DNA of 64,000 nucleotides from Triglochin maritima (lineage: Eukaryota > Streptophyta > Magnoliopsida > Alismatales > Juncaginaceae). A model generated the notes under the pieces. The model searched no databases, was not told the DNA's origin, and was given only the letters and a program-made list of their open reading frames with translations. The DNA is taken from positions 40,127,254 through 40,191,253 of the forward strand of contig OY821781.1 in the NCBI GenBank assembly GCA_963682175.1, given 5' to 3'. The position numbers and the translations under genes were made by a program. Below, piece by piece: positions 49,154 to 60,570 of the stretch (position 1 is its first letter; each line of letters starts with the position of its first letter).

Positions 49154-49402
49154 ATGGACGACAACCTAACGACAACAGAGAGGTTGGAAGGGCACCGACA
49201 ACGTCTTAGAAAGGTTCGGGAGAAATTGCGTATCGAAAAAGACAGGATTAAGACTGAATTGTTGGAAAAACTAGCTCTGGAGTTGGAGGCAAACATTTAT
49301 TTGTTGGAGATGCTTGAAGCAGAGAAGGAGATAGGCCGAGCACTGGAGGAGAGACTCCGAGCACTAGAAGAGAGAATCCGAATTGCGGATGAGAGAATGT
49401 AA
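49154..49402 (+). CDS. Small coiled-coil protein, 82 aa, hypothetical
   Basis: A single-exon ORF beginning MDDNLTTTERLEG. From about residue 10 to the end it is almost entirely charged helix with Leu/Ile heptads (LEANIYLLEMLEAEKEIGRAL, residues 43-63; ALEERLRALEERIRIADERM, residues 62-82), so a continuous coiled coil is predicted. A TATA box lies about 50 bp upstream. The gypsy element at 49493 sits about 90 bp beyond the stop and would interrupt a 3' untranslated region. I do not recognise a family. It could be a real short gene or a single exon. It resembles the ORF at 35948 in size and style but not obviously in sequence. Confidence 0.4.
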   Translation: MDDNLTTTERLEGHRQRLRKVREKLRIEKDRIKTELLEKLALELEANIYLLEMLEAEKEIGRALEERLRALEERIRIADERM

Positions 49403-49492
49403 GCGGTTGAGTGTTGTTGGTTGCCGGAATATTTCTTATGTTCATTATAAATGGCCAATTTACCTTACTATATTTGATTTATATATTGTACG

Positions 49493-51175
49493 TGTAACGT
49501 CCTCAGAACAACGAAAAATTTAAAATTTAAAACATACAATCAAGTGAGGACATTACGAAAAGACATACACACCGGTGCACCAACATATAATATATATGTA
49601 ATCGAGTTTACAAAAGAATGTGATTACATCAAAAGCTCGTAAACAGGAAATGTACAAATGTAATCACAACCACCTCAAAGGGAAAGGAAGCAGGATCTGG
49701 TCCTGAGCACCTCCTCCGCAGTCACCACCCACCTAACGCCGCTCTCGGCCTGAAAAGCAGACATGAACCATGCATGAGTTTCCAAAAGAAAACCCCGTAT
49801 GCCAAATCCTAACACATGAATGAACAATGAATTCGAAAAACCATAAAAAGACACAAACTCAACCATTGGAAACCACCAACAATTGCCTCATTCACCGGAG
49901 CCACGATTTTGCCTCATATACCGGAGCCACGGTTTGCATCACTCGCCGGAGCCACGACTTTGCCTCATATACCGGAGCCACGGTTTGCATCACTCGCCGG
50001 AGCCACGACTTTGCCTCATATACCGGAGCCACGGTTTGCATCACTCGCCGGAGCCACGGTTTTGCCTCATTCATCGGAGCCACGGCAATAACAATCACAA
50101 CCCTCCTCAAGTGTCACCACTAATCGCTATAGGGCCGGCATGTCCGTCCGTTGCCCCAAAAGGGCCGTGAACCCGTTGCCTTCTAGCCAATCAACAGCAA
50201 CAACAAAAACACCAAACTGTGTAAAAACGGTCGAATAAAAGCAGTCCTTCGGTCCACCGAATCCTCACCTAGAGAATTGGCCCAACCAAAAAAAACCCGC
50301 CAATCGGTCGAACGGAAAAGGGGCCCCGTTCGACCAAAAAGCACCAGTAAGAAATCTCTTCGCAAACAAGGATCAACGGTCGAACGACCCAAAGCTTCCG
50401 GTCGACCGAAATCCACCAGTAAAACTCACAAACAATCCACACTACACGGTCGACTGAAACAACACTGTCGGTCGACCGGCTATTAAGTTAACTTAATTCG
50501 TCAGTCGAACGAGTCAAACAGGCGGTCGACCGTTTGGATGGTCAACGCCCCAACCGACCTACGATCGTACTTTCGGTCGACCGGCAAAGGGGTCCCGTCC
50601 GACCAAAAGTACCCAGAGCCTCCATCTCTCACTCAAATGCATGACCGGTCGACCACCCCAAAGGTATCGTTTGACCGGTGCGAGGGATATTGCCCAAAAT
50701 ACACTACAACCGGTCGACCGAACCCACACACCGGTCGACCGTTTATAGTGCAGAACTGCTGTGCAGGTCCAACGAGTCATTCAGCCTGCCGTCGACCGCT
50801 CCCACTCCCACACTAACAATAGGTGAGCGCAAAAGCAAGCTTGACATACCTTAAGGCTTGAAGAAGCCTTTCAAGAACCAACGGCGAGCGCTTCCACGAT
50901 TTACCTCCTCTCCTCCGGCGAACACCTCAACTCAACACCTCAGCTCGGGCAATCGTCCGAGCACCTCCCAGCCACACCAAACCAGAGCCTCCGGCTCGCC
51001 TACGGAAGAGAGAGAAATGAGCGGGAAAGAGAGAGAGAAGAGAGACGTGCGGGTGAGAGAGAGAAGACCAAACCCTATATACCTTTCCCCCAACCGATCT
51101 CAGCCGTCCATCTCAATCCTCTTCTAATCCACCTCCTAAACACGATTAACACATAAGCAAGGTTAGGATATAACA
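49493..51175 (-). repeat. Gypsy 3' LTR (left copy)
   Basis: TGTAACGTCCTC... to GGATATAACA, 1683 bp. It contains a 51-bp tandem repeat and many CGGTCGACCG sites (near 50399, 50470, 50522, 50574, 50646, 50711, 50733). Confidence 0.9.
49908..50100. repeat. 51-bp tandem repeat inside the gypsy LTR
   Basis: Unit starts at 49908, 49959, 50010 and 50061. Each unit contains two half-units ending CGGAGCCACG(G/A), preceded by TATAC and CTCGC. As 51 is a multiple of 3, several frames stay open on both strands, producing false ORFs. The other LTR has the same array (57325-57520) with point differences. Confidence 0.9.
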
Positions 51176-51200
51176 ATCCACCCTCCTTAAAAGAATTTCT
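51176..51200 (-). other. Gypsy polypurine tract region
   Basis: On the minus strand AAGGAGGGTGGATTG abuts the 3' LTR. The TTTCGTGGGAGAAA motif lies just before it at about 51192-51212. Confidence 0.75.
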
Positions 51201-51209
51201 CCCACGAAA

Positions 51210-51668
51210 TTAAATCCAGCGCTTACGAAACAGCTCCGGATACAACTTCCGGACCTCTTCCTCAATCTCCCAGGTAGCTTCTCGCTCTGAATGATGCTGC
51301 CACCTGACCTTGACCATCGGAATAGTCCTCCTCCTGAGCTGGTGCTCCATCCGATCCACAATCTCTACCGGTTTCTCCTCAAGAGACAAATCATGCTGGA
51401 TCTCTGGAACCTCAATCTGGACCTTCTGGCAAACCAAGCACCTAGCCACAAAATCAGCCACATCGCGCTTCATCCCTCTCCACCAGAAGTTCCACTGTAG
51501 ATCCTTGTACATCTTCGTACTCCCCAGGTGAATGAAGTATCTCGCTCGGTGTGCCTCCTCCATGATGTCATCTCTCAGCTCATCGACCTTCGGCACCCAA
51601 ATCCGACTCCTGAACCTCAGACCTCCATCTACTCCCACAGTGAAGTCTGATCCATCCCTAGCAGCTGA
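51210..51668 (-). pseudogene. Integrase remnant: H2C2 zinc domain joined to chromodomain-like end
   Basis: The reading from about 51638 down shows an H2C2 integrase zinc domain (EAHRARYFIHLGSTKMY, WWRGMKRDVADFV, CLVCQKVQ). After IEVPEIQHDLSLEEKP it goes straight into PVEIVDRMEHQLRRRTIPMVKVRWQ and WEIEEEVRKLYPELF, the C-terminal and chromodomain-like part of Tekay-type integrases. The DDE catalytic core (about 300-400 residues in relatives) is missing, while the frame stays open across the join near 51415. A TAG at 51669-51671 separates it from RNase H. Confidence 0.85.
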
Positions 51669-53297
51669 CTATAGTAGACTAGCTAGCTCTCCATCACCCT
51701 GCTGAGCCTGAACAATTCGACTAACAGTCTGCGGCTCCACTCGAAGCCCCGCAATCACTGCCCCCTCCGAGCTCTCTGTGAACGGCTTCCACTCTGACAA
51801 CGTCTCGTGTAGCCTCAACCCTCGAATGCATAAACTCGCAGCTGACACTTCTACTTTCCTGCTCAGTGCGTCTGCAACTGAATTTGCCTTCCTGGGATGA
51901 TAGGAGATGGTGAAATCAAAATCTTTAATCAGCTCGAGCCATCTGCGTTGTCTCATATTCAGGTCCTTCTGTGAAAAAAGGTACTTAAAACTCCGATGAT
52001 CAGTGAAGACTTCAAACTGCTCACCAAACAAATAGTGACACCAGATCTTCAGAGCATGAACCACGGCTGCTGCCAACTCTAAATCGTGAGTAGGGTAATT
52101 CTTCTCGTGCACCTTCAGCTGCCTTGAAGCATACACCACTACCTGCCCGTGTTGCATCAGTACACATCCCAAACCCACGCCTGAGGCGTCTCTGTAAATC
52201 ACGAAACCCTCGCTGCCACTGGGAAGACTCAGAACTGGAGCAGTCATCAACCGACTCTTCAGTTCCTGGAAGTTATCCTCGCACTTCTGGGACCAAACAA
52301 ACTTCACTCCTTTCTGCGTCAGCGCTGTCAGAGGGGAAGCAAGTCTCGAGAAGTCTTTGATGAACCGACGGTAATAACCCCACTCAAACAAAACTCCTAA
52401 TCTCAGTCACACTCGTTGGGGCTCTCAACTGTGTCACTGCCTCGACTTTCGCTAGATCCACTGATATCCCAGCTCCCGATACTATGTGCCCCAAAAATGC
52501 CACACTGCGAAGCCAGAACACGCACTTCGAAAACTTGGCGTACAACAACTGATCTCTCAGAATGCCAAGCACAATCCTCAGATGCTCCCGGTGTTGCTCT
52601 ATATCTGGCGAATAGACCCAGATATCGTCCACGAAGACAATCACGAAACGGTCGAGGTACTGACTGAAAGTCCTATTCATCAGATCCATGAAAGTTGCAG
52701 GTGCGTTCGTCAACCCGAACGACATCACCAGAAACTCAAAGTGCTCGTACCTCGTTCGGAACGCTGTCTTTTGAACATCTGACTCCCTGATCCTCAACTG
52801 ATGGTACCCAGATTGCGGATCAATCTTCAAGAACACCTTCGTCGACTGCAATTGGTCAAACAGGTCCTCGATCATGGGTAAAGGATACTGATTCCTCACG
52901 GTAAGCTTATTCAGCATCCGGTAATCTATGCACATCCGCAACGAGTCATCCTTCTTCTTCACGAAAACTATCGGCGCACCCCACGGTGAGACACTAGGTC
53001 GGATAAACCAGTATCCATCAGAACCTGCAACTGCTTCTTCAGCTCTGCCAACTCTGCAGGCATCATCATGTACGGAGCCTTCGACTGCGGTGTGGTCTCA
53101 GCTACCAAATCTATACCAAACTTTATCTCTCTGGAAGGCGCCAAAGCAGTGATCTCTGAAAAGTCCTCTGGAAAATCCCGAACCACCTCGATGTCCTCCA
53201 AACTGTTCACCTCAGGATCTGAAACTAATAGAGTGGCCACAAAAGCTCTGCAACCCTGCTGAATCAACTTCTGAGCTCTCACTGCAGAAACTACCAA
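51669..53297 (-). pseudogene. Gypsy reverse transcriptase and RNase H, frameshifted
   Basis: RT begins near 53140 ([17 protein letters not shown]) and continues with [47 protein letters not shown] and the catalytic FVDD (about 52630). RNase H follows with [33 protein letters not shown] and [10 protein letters not shown] (52190-51980), then [14 protein letters not shown]. Frame changes lie near 53000 (before the KKKDDSLR segment) and near 52388 (between SFV and GYYRRF), so no continuous protein can be made. Confidence 0.88.
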
Positions 53298-53326
53298 TCG
53301 ACCTTCTCTGTCCTACATCCCTCTGA

Positions 53327-53779
53327 TCAGCAGACAAGCAAACCTTGCCTCAGAATCAGAATCTTCTTATCCCGACATAAGACTCGAACATCATGTTGGG
53401 ACATCCAATCCATCCCAAGTATAACATCAAAGTCTACCATCGGTAGCAAGGCCAGGTCAGCTAGAAATTCCTGGTCTCCCGAAGCAATCGTGGCGCGGGG
53501 AAGAAATCTCCCCACAATGCCCACTAAACCCAGGGGTGTGCTGACTTCCAAAGTGGCAGTCAACATCGCAGGGGTACGACCTAACACGCTCGCAAACTGC
53601 TTAGAGATAAACGAGTGTGTGGCCCCAGAGTCGAACAACACCCTAGCTACAAAATCATCAATGAGTAGCGTACCTTCCACCACCGTGCTGGCATCTCTAG
53701 CCTCCTCCGCCTGGATGGTGAACATGTGACCTGCCCTCTTCCCCTGCTGGGGTGGTGCTGTTAACCGACTCGGTCTAGC
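53327..53779 (-). pseudogene. Gypsy aspartic protease (RVP-like)
   Basis: Reads MFTIQAEEARDASTVVEGTL then LFDSGATHSFIS, with the DSGA active-site motif at about 53630, and DVILGMDWMSQH near the end. This is the retropepsin-like domain that follows gag in plant gypsy elements. It is separated from gag by the copia solo LTR at 53780, and from RT by a stop near 53316-53326. Confidence 0.85.
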
Positions 53780-55847
53780 TGAAGGGAATGTGTTCTAAAA
53801 GTTTTACTTTTAAATGTCAATTATTATGAATTGACTGAGAAATCATTTTGTTCCTTGTTTATGTTATTCGTCTTTTAGAAGTGTTAAGGAAGAGGCTCTT
53901 GGTCCTTAACCGTAGAGCTCTAAAAGATATTGGTTTACATAAAACAAAAGATATTCGCAATCATGGTAATTAACATGGGACATTAATTACCGGGTTAAGA
54001 TTGTCGTGTTGGTCATAGATCATTGTAGCTCTACAAGTGAGTGACAACACGGGTACACAAAAGAGGAAAATAGTACTTTTGTATACCGAATTGACCTAAC
54101 AAGTAAAATATTATAGAAATGTGTTTCTGTGTCATTAATATTTTACGGTGTCCTTGGTCCTTTTGATATGAGACTTATATCCTATCGCTTAAGGAGTTCT
54201 TAATTAGACTAGTGTCTTGAGCTATCGATGAGTGTAGTGTAAAGGCATTTGTTGGTTAAGTACAACTTTTGTTGGAGAAGATAGCTAGTCAAAAGATTAT
54301 CATTGCCCCTCTTAATTGAGTAATGATATTAGTGGGCCCCTTGATAAAGCAAAGTTATAATGTGCACAATGTGATTTGAGTTAAGTCACATATTTATAAC
54401 TAGCTTAAAGAGATCAAGAAATGAATACTAATACAAAGATGACACAATACTACTTTGTGTGTATTCTTAATATCATGAAGCAAGGGACGGACACAAGTGA
54501 TACACACTATCACTAAATGGATCGGGTTTTGGTTCGAGTGGAACTAAGACATCTAACTAATTGGGAGCTATAATGTGTAGCTAGATACCGCTTATAGCTT
54601 GTGATATTAAGCTCTTAATATCACTGCCAACTTAGTTTAGATCCTCCCATAGGTCACACCACAAAACTGGGAAACGAGGTATGAGGATTTTGAGTTCATA
54701 AGATGTGTCGGGTTTCATGTAGAAAATATGACACATGGGGTGAACAAGCAAAATCTAAATTATGTTGTGGTTAATAACATAATTAGAATCTAAATTAAAT
54801 TCATATGTGATGTAAATATTATGGGGTGTAATGATTAATCAGTACATAGGATAATATGTTACATAAGTTGTGAATTTACTACTAATCCCGAAATGTCGAA
54901 TTTTGTAGGGGTTAAACCGAAATTTGACAAGTCTGCAGCATTGTGCATAAACGGTCGACCACTAAACCATAAACGGTCGACCGAATGTTGCGCGGTCGAC
55001 CGAAATCTTGCACGGTCGACTGGATGTGCATTGATCGTAACAGGGATTTCGTCTGTTCGTTTTCGGTCGACCGGATTGTTTCGGTCGGTCGACCGCATTG
55101 CGATGAAATATTTTTGTTACTAACGGTCGACCGAATATATCGATTGGTCGACCAAAACCTGGTCGAAACGGTCGACCAGACCTCGCGAACGGTCGACCGG
55201 CCAGACGGTTGTATGCAGAATTAATTTAAGAATTAATTAGATCATGCATGGAATTGGTCCATAATTGATTTAATTCGTGGCTAAGATTATTTATTATTAA
55301 ATAATGGATGGTTAGATGGAATTTTGCATGAGATCATGGGCAAGGGGTTGCACATGAATAGGTAATTTGGAGAGAGCTTATAAATACATGCTTATTCCAT
55401 TACCCAATTAATTAATTCATTATTTCTTGTGCAAAAATTCTCTCTCCATAATTCTCCACGAAAATTCCTTAATTCTTAAGTTTAGTTTTAGTTTCAAGAG
55501 GGCTTCTTCTCAAGGAAACTAAAGAGGGGTTAGTAATTAGATTCTAAACCCTATTGGAGATCGAGAGGCTAGCTCTTCTCTCTCCAATCTCGTTTAGAGT
55601 TTGGTGAAATCTCGGAGGCATCCGGCGCGGCGAGAAGCGTCATCAACGTCTCCGAATCTTCAAGAAGTTTTAGAGAACTTCTAGGTATGATTTCGGAATC
55701 CTTGGTTTGTTTTAATAAAAGTTTTAAAACTAGTTATTGAAACAAACTAGTACATGCATGAAATAAATCGTAGAAAATTGTATAAGATCCTTATTATGCT
55801 TAAAAATTCCGAAAATATATAGGCATAATTAAACATGAAATCCTACA
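53780..55847 (+). mobile_element. Copia solo LTR (2068 bp), TSD CTAGC
   Basis: Starts TGAAGGGAATGTG and ends GAAATCCTACA. CTAGC flanks it perfectly at 53775-53779 and 55848-55852. It is the inverted form of the LTR at 13455-15570. Several CGGTCGACCG sites cluster at 54950-55200. A TATAAATAC box lies at about 55379. No internal region remains, so unequal recombination between its LTRs must have followed insertion into the gypsy element. Confidence 0.92.
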
Positions 55848-55852
55848 CTAGC

Positions 55853-56816
55853 TCCACCAGCTGTGGATGATCCCGATCAAATAATAGGCCCACCCGGCCT
55901 ACTCGGGCAAGAACGAATAAAGTGACCCAGCTAACCACAGCCATGACATGCACCAAAACAGGGCCCACAACCGTGTCCCGGATGAACTCCACCATACTGC
56001 CTTCACTGCCCAGCCTGCGGTGCTCCACCTCCGTCAATCTGGGGCCTCTTGCCCGGATTCCCTGATAACTGACTACCCGGACGCACTCTGGTCTTCACCT
56101 GCGACTTCCTAGCCTCCTTGATCTCCTGGCTATCCTGATCGATGATGGTCGCAAACTTCACAACGTCAGCTAACGTCTGTGGCATACTCGTGGTGACACG
56201 GGTCCTGAACTGCGGCCTCAGACCGCGCACAAACTTCCAAGCCCTCTGCTCCCGTGTCACGTAGATCTCTGGACAATATCGCTCCAAAGCGTGAAATTTG
56301 CTGATGTAGGCCGCCAAAGTCATGTCCATCTGCTCTAAAGCTAGGAACTCCTCCCTCTTCCTCTCACGGGCGTGCTGTGGAAAATATTGTTGGTTGAATT
56401 CTGCAAGGAAATCCTCCCAGCTCAACTCCTCACTGTCCTCGAAAACCACAGCAGAAGTAGACCTCCGCCAGTTGGCTGCACCGCCATCCAACACGTAGGT
56501 GGCCAGATCCACCTTCCTCTCTGGAGGACATCCTATCGCCTGGAAAATCTTCTGGATCTCAAAGACTCAATCCTCTGCTGCCTCAGGGTCGCCACAACCA
56601 TCAAAGGATGGAGGATGTTGTCGCATGAACCGATCCAGTACCGCACCTGATCCTCCCTGCTTGGCCTGGGCAGATTGGCGCTTTAGAATCTCGCCCAGTC
56701 TACCCAGCGTGCCCTGGAGCATCCTCCACTCCTCCTCCCTGCTCCCCTCACCCACCACATCATTGGTGCTACGGTCTCAGGGAGGAGGTCTCATGCGTCT
56801 CGGTGCCATCTACACA
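55853..56816 (-). pseudogene. Gypsy gag with stops and CCHC zinc knuckle
   Basis: Retrotransposon gag domain (KVDLATYVLDGGAANWRR, DFLAEFNQQYFP, KREEFLALEQMDMTLAAYISKF, FVRGLRPQFRTRV; 56530-56100). The upstream part (DRFMRQHPPSFDG..., ending EAAED) is in the same frame, but a TGA at 56567-56569 stands where relatives have Trp. Downstream, in another frame, a zinc knuckle reads CHGCG, stop, LGHFIRSC at about 55940-55900 (C-x2-C-x4-H-x4-C spacing with a TAG inside). Then the sequence meets the solo LTR. A start near 56816 (MAPRRMRPPP) needs a frame change to reach the gag frame. Confidence 0.82.
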
Positions 56817-56903
56817 AGAGACACAAAACATGAATCAAAACAATGCATGCATGCTCGACACAACTCTAAGGGTGGTTTCTTTGGACGAAGACACCGAAAC
56901 TGG

Positions 56904-56919
56904 CCGCTCTGAAACCAAG
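56904..56919 (-). other. Gypsy primer-binding site
   Basis: On the minus strand it reads TTGGTTTCAGAGCGG, two bases inside the 5' LTR. It is a variant of the tRNA-iMet site (TGGTATCAGAGC) with one T for A change. Confidence 0.75.
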
Positions 56920-56920
56920 T

Positions 56921-58597
56921 TGTAACGTCCTCAGAACAGCGGAAAATTTAAAACATACAATCAAGTGAGGACATTACGAAAAGACATACACACAGGTGCA
57001 CCAACATATAATATATATATGTAATCGAGTTTACAAAGGAATGTGATTACATCAAAAGCTCGTAAACAGGAAATTTACAAATGTAATCACAACCACCTCA
57101 AAGGGAAAGGAAGCAGGATCTGGTCCCGAGCACCTCCTCCGCAGTCACCACCCACCTAACGCCACTCTCGGCCTGAAAAGCAGACATGAACCATGCCTGA
57201 GTTTCCAAAAGGAAACCCCGTATGCCAAATCCTAACACATGAATGAACAATGAATTCGAAAAACCATAAAAAGACACAAACTCAGCCACTGGAAACCACC
57301 AACAATTGCCTCTTTCACCGGAGCCACGATTTTGCCTCATATACCGGAGTCACGGTTTGCATCACTCGCCGGAGCCACGACTTTGCCTCATATACCGGAG
57401 CCACGATTTGCATCACTCGCCGGAGCCATGACATTGTCTCATATACCGGAGCCACGGTTTGCATCACTCGCCGGAGCCACGGCTTTGCCTCATTCGCCGG
57501 AGCCACAACAATAACAATCACAACCCTCCTCAAGTGTCACCACTGATCGCTATAGGGCCGGCCTGTCCGTCCGTTTCCCCAAAAGGGCCGTGAACCCGTT
57601 GCCTTCTAGGCAATCAACATCAGCAACAAAAACACTAAAACTGTGCAAAAACGGTCGAACAAAAGCAGTCCTTCGGTCGACCGAATCCTCACCTAGAGAA
57701 TTGGCCCAACCGAAAAACCCGCCTATCGGTCGAACGGCAAAGGGGCCATGTTCGACCAAAAAGCACCAGTAAGAAATCTCTTCGCAAACAAGGATCAACG
57801 GTCGAACGACCCAAAACTTCCGGTCGACCGAAATCCACCAGTAAAACTCACAAACAATCCACACTACACGGTCGACCGAAACAACACTGTCGGTCGACCG
57901 ACTATTAAGTTAACTTTATTCGTCAGTCGGACGAGTCAAACAGGCGGTTGACCGTTTGGATGGTCAACGCCCCAACCGACCTACGACAGTACTTTCGGTC
58001 GACCGGCAAAGGGGCCCCGTCCGACCGAAAGTACCCAGAACCTCCATCTCTCGCTCAAATGCACGGCCAGTCGACCACCCTAAAGGTATCGTTCGACCGG
58101 TGCGAGGGATTGCCCAAAATACACTACAACCGGTCGACCGAACCCACACACCGGTCGACCGTTTATAGTGCAGAACTGCTGTGCAGGTCCAACGAGTCAT
58201 TCAGCCTACCGTCGACCGCTCCCACTCCCACACTAACAATAGGTGAGAGCAAAAGCAAGCTTGACATACCTTAAGGCTTGAAGAAGCCTTTCAAGAACTA
58301 ACGGCGAGCGCTTCCACGATTTACCTCCTCTCCTCTGGCGAACACCTCAACTCAACACCTCGGCTTGGGCAATCGTCCGAGCACCTCCCAGCCACACCAA
58401 ACCGGAGCCTCCGGCTCGCCTACGGAAGAGAGAGAAATGAGCGGGAAAGAGAGAGAGAGAAGAGAGACGTGCGGGTGAGAGAGAGAAGACCAAACCCTAT
58501 ATACCTTTCCCCCAACCGATCTCAGCCGTCCATCTCAATCCTCTTCTAATCCACCTCCTAAACACGATTAACACATAAGCAAGGTTAGGATATAACA
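56921..58597 (-). repeat. Gypsy 5' LTR (right copy)
   Basis: 1677 bp, matching 49493-51175 with scattered substitutions and small indels. It carries the 51-bp tandem array at 57325-57520 and CGGTCGACCG sites near 57675, 57821, 57869, 57891, 57995, 58130 and 58152. Confidence 0.9.
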
Positions 58598-58602
58598 GTA
58601 CG

Positions 58603-60570
58603 TTTATCATTAAATTTTGTTTGTCTTTTTCCTTATTTATATTTTCTAAAAGTTATGTTGTTGTATCAATTTATTTCTATCCTAGATTTTGTTCTATGAT
58701 TCTTATATATTGTTTATTATCGAATGTCATACATCTAGGTAAATATATTTTTACAACATTCATTGGCCGAACAAAATGATATATAATTTTACAATTTTCC
58801 TTTTCATAACCATAATTTCGTTTATATTTCAAAATGTGCTTATATTGCTAATGTATTTTTGAAAAATAATCCTTTGAAATATCTAGAGATTTTTTTTAAT
58901 TAGGAATAGTTGGTCTTATTATATTTTAATAGACATGGTATATAATTTAGTTTCAACATATTTATTTACTTTTTTCCATTCCATGGAGACTTGCAATAGT
59001 TATTTGGTTTTTTCCCATTTTATGCATCGAAACCATCCTTCAAGTGTCCTTGAACGATAATAGCATTACTATTGTAAAATGCTTTCTTTTTTTTAATTTT
59101 ATTGTCAATACATTATTGTGCAACTGCAATTATGTGTGATACAAACACTAGTTGAGAATTCCAAATTTTATGTTAAATTTAGAAATTATTTTCTTAAGAA
59201 ATGTGAATAAGTTTATTAAATTTGTCATCATAAGACTATAAGAGACGTTCACATTATCATACGATTTTATAAAGTATTATCTTTTTTGGAATTATTAGTA
59301 ATTAATTAATTTTTATATTCATATTTTTTGTACAACTATATAGTATTATCCAACCCATTCTACAACTATTCTACGAGAAATGTTTCTACAAAAATCATTA
59401 TCCTTTTCAAAGTCCCCATTGCAAATGCCCTTATGAGTAATCTTATTTGAAGTCACTATTTTAAAAAATTTATTGCCCACCCAACCACCGTCATTTTAAA
59501 TTCCAACCTTCGAAACATTAAAATGGGGTACCAATGGTGGTGGTTACCTTTTGAGTCACTTCTGTAGGCAAGTGTATAGATGGAAACTGCGATAATTGGC
59601 ATGATGACACTATTAACAATGCGTTAAATAAGACATAAAAAACAATGCATTAATAACAACACGTGTCTCTCTCCTCTCTTTAAAAGGTTGTCGACACCAA
59701 AAAAAATTGTGTCTATACGAAAGATATTAATGATATTTATTTTAAAATTCACTTAATTCCAAAGTCATCTAAAAAAGTCAAGATGCACAATTTGACTAAA
59801 ATATTTGCATGCAATAATTAAATAAAAGAAGTTGGAATACGAAAGCCACAAGATATAATTGGTTAAGAGATTATTTTAAAAATCATCCAATTTTTTTTCT
59901 AAACATCATGATGGATTGTTCTAGACCCATGTACATAGCCACAATTTGACTAAATATGTTTTATTGATATAAGCATATCAATAAAATATGTCAATTAACT
60001 CTTTTGTTTCTAGTATGGACCAACGAAATTTTCTAAAAGAAATAGAAATATAATAATACGAAATAATAAGATGAGAACAATGGAACTGGTCACCAAACAT
60101 GTGGGGTTTTTTTGTACTCAATTTAAAATTTAGAAAAATGCGAAAGAGTAGATCATGATCATGAAACACAGACGTGTATACGTGCATGGGAACTAGGCAT
60201 GACCTCACACGGATACGCCCATGATTGGCATGCGATTTCCAGCGTTCATCTGCTAATACACCTCAATTCTGTCAAAACACAGACGTGTAGGAAAATACAA
60301 CACAACGGGAAGCGAAAACCAAGGAGGAGCATGGGAGGCAATCGCCCCGTGGACTTTTGAAGATTTCTAAAATTTTGGAATTATTTAAAATGATAGAATA
60401 TAAAATTTTCCAAAAGGTATAACAAAATATAATGGGAGTGGGCATCTCTCATTTTTCTTATTTTTTAAACTTTTAAGAAACCAATATAATACACCGTTTT
60501 TATTTAAAATTTTAATTATTGGTAAGATGTCTCTACTTTGATGAATTATTTCTTAGATTCAATATATGTA
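58603..60570. other. AT-rich intergenic region
   Basis: No gene, TE terminus or long repeat is recognised. Stop codons are dense in all frames. The first bases (after the gypsy TSD) continue the original flank interrupted at 49487. Confidence 0.6.

Larger units (their letters stand above)
49493..58597 (-). mobile_element. Ty3/gypsy chromovirus-type element, TSD GTACG, with nested solo LTR
   Basis: LTRs 49493-51175 and 56921-58597 are flanked by a perfect GTACG duplication (49488-49492 and 58598-58602). On the minus strand the order is 5' LTR (right), primer-binding site TTGGTTTCAGAGCGG, gag, protease, RT, RNase H, a truncated integrase with chromodomain-like end, a polypurine tract AAGGAGGGTGG, then the 3' LTR. 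The motif TTTCGTGGGAGAAA just before the tract and the C-terminal chromodomain-like segment point to the Tekay/Del group. Coding regions carry stops, frameshifts and a deletion. A copia solo LTR (53780-55847) splits gag from protease. Confidence 0.9.

Noticed and set aside
49827..50170. Apparent tandem-repeat proteins, or a CRISPR-like array
   Set aside because: A 51-bp direct repeat without spacers inside a plant LTR; several frames are open only because the unit is a multiple of three.
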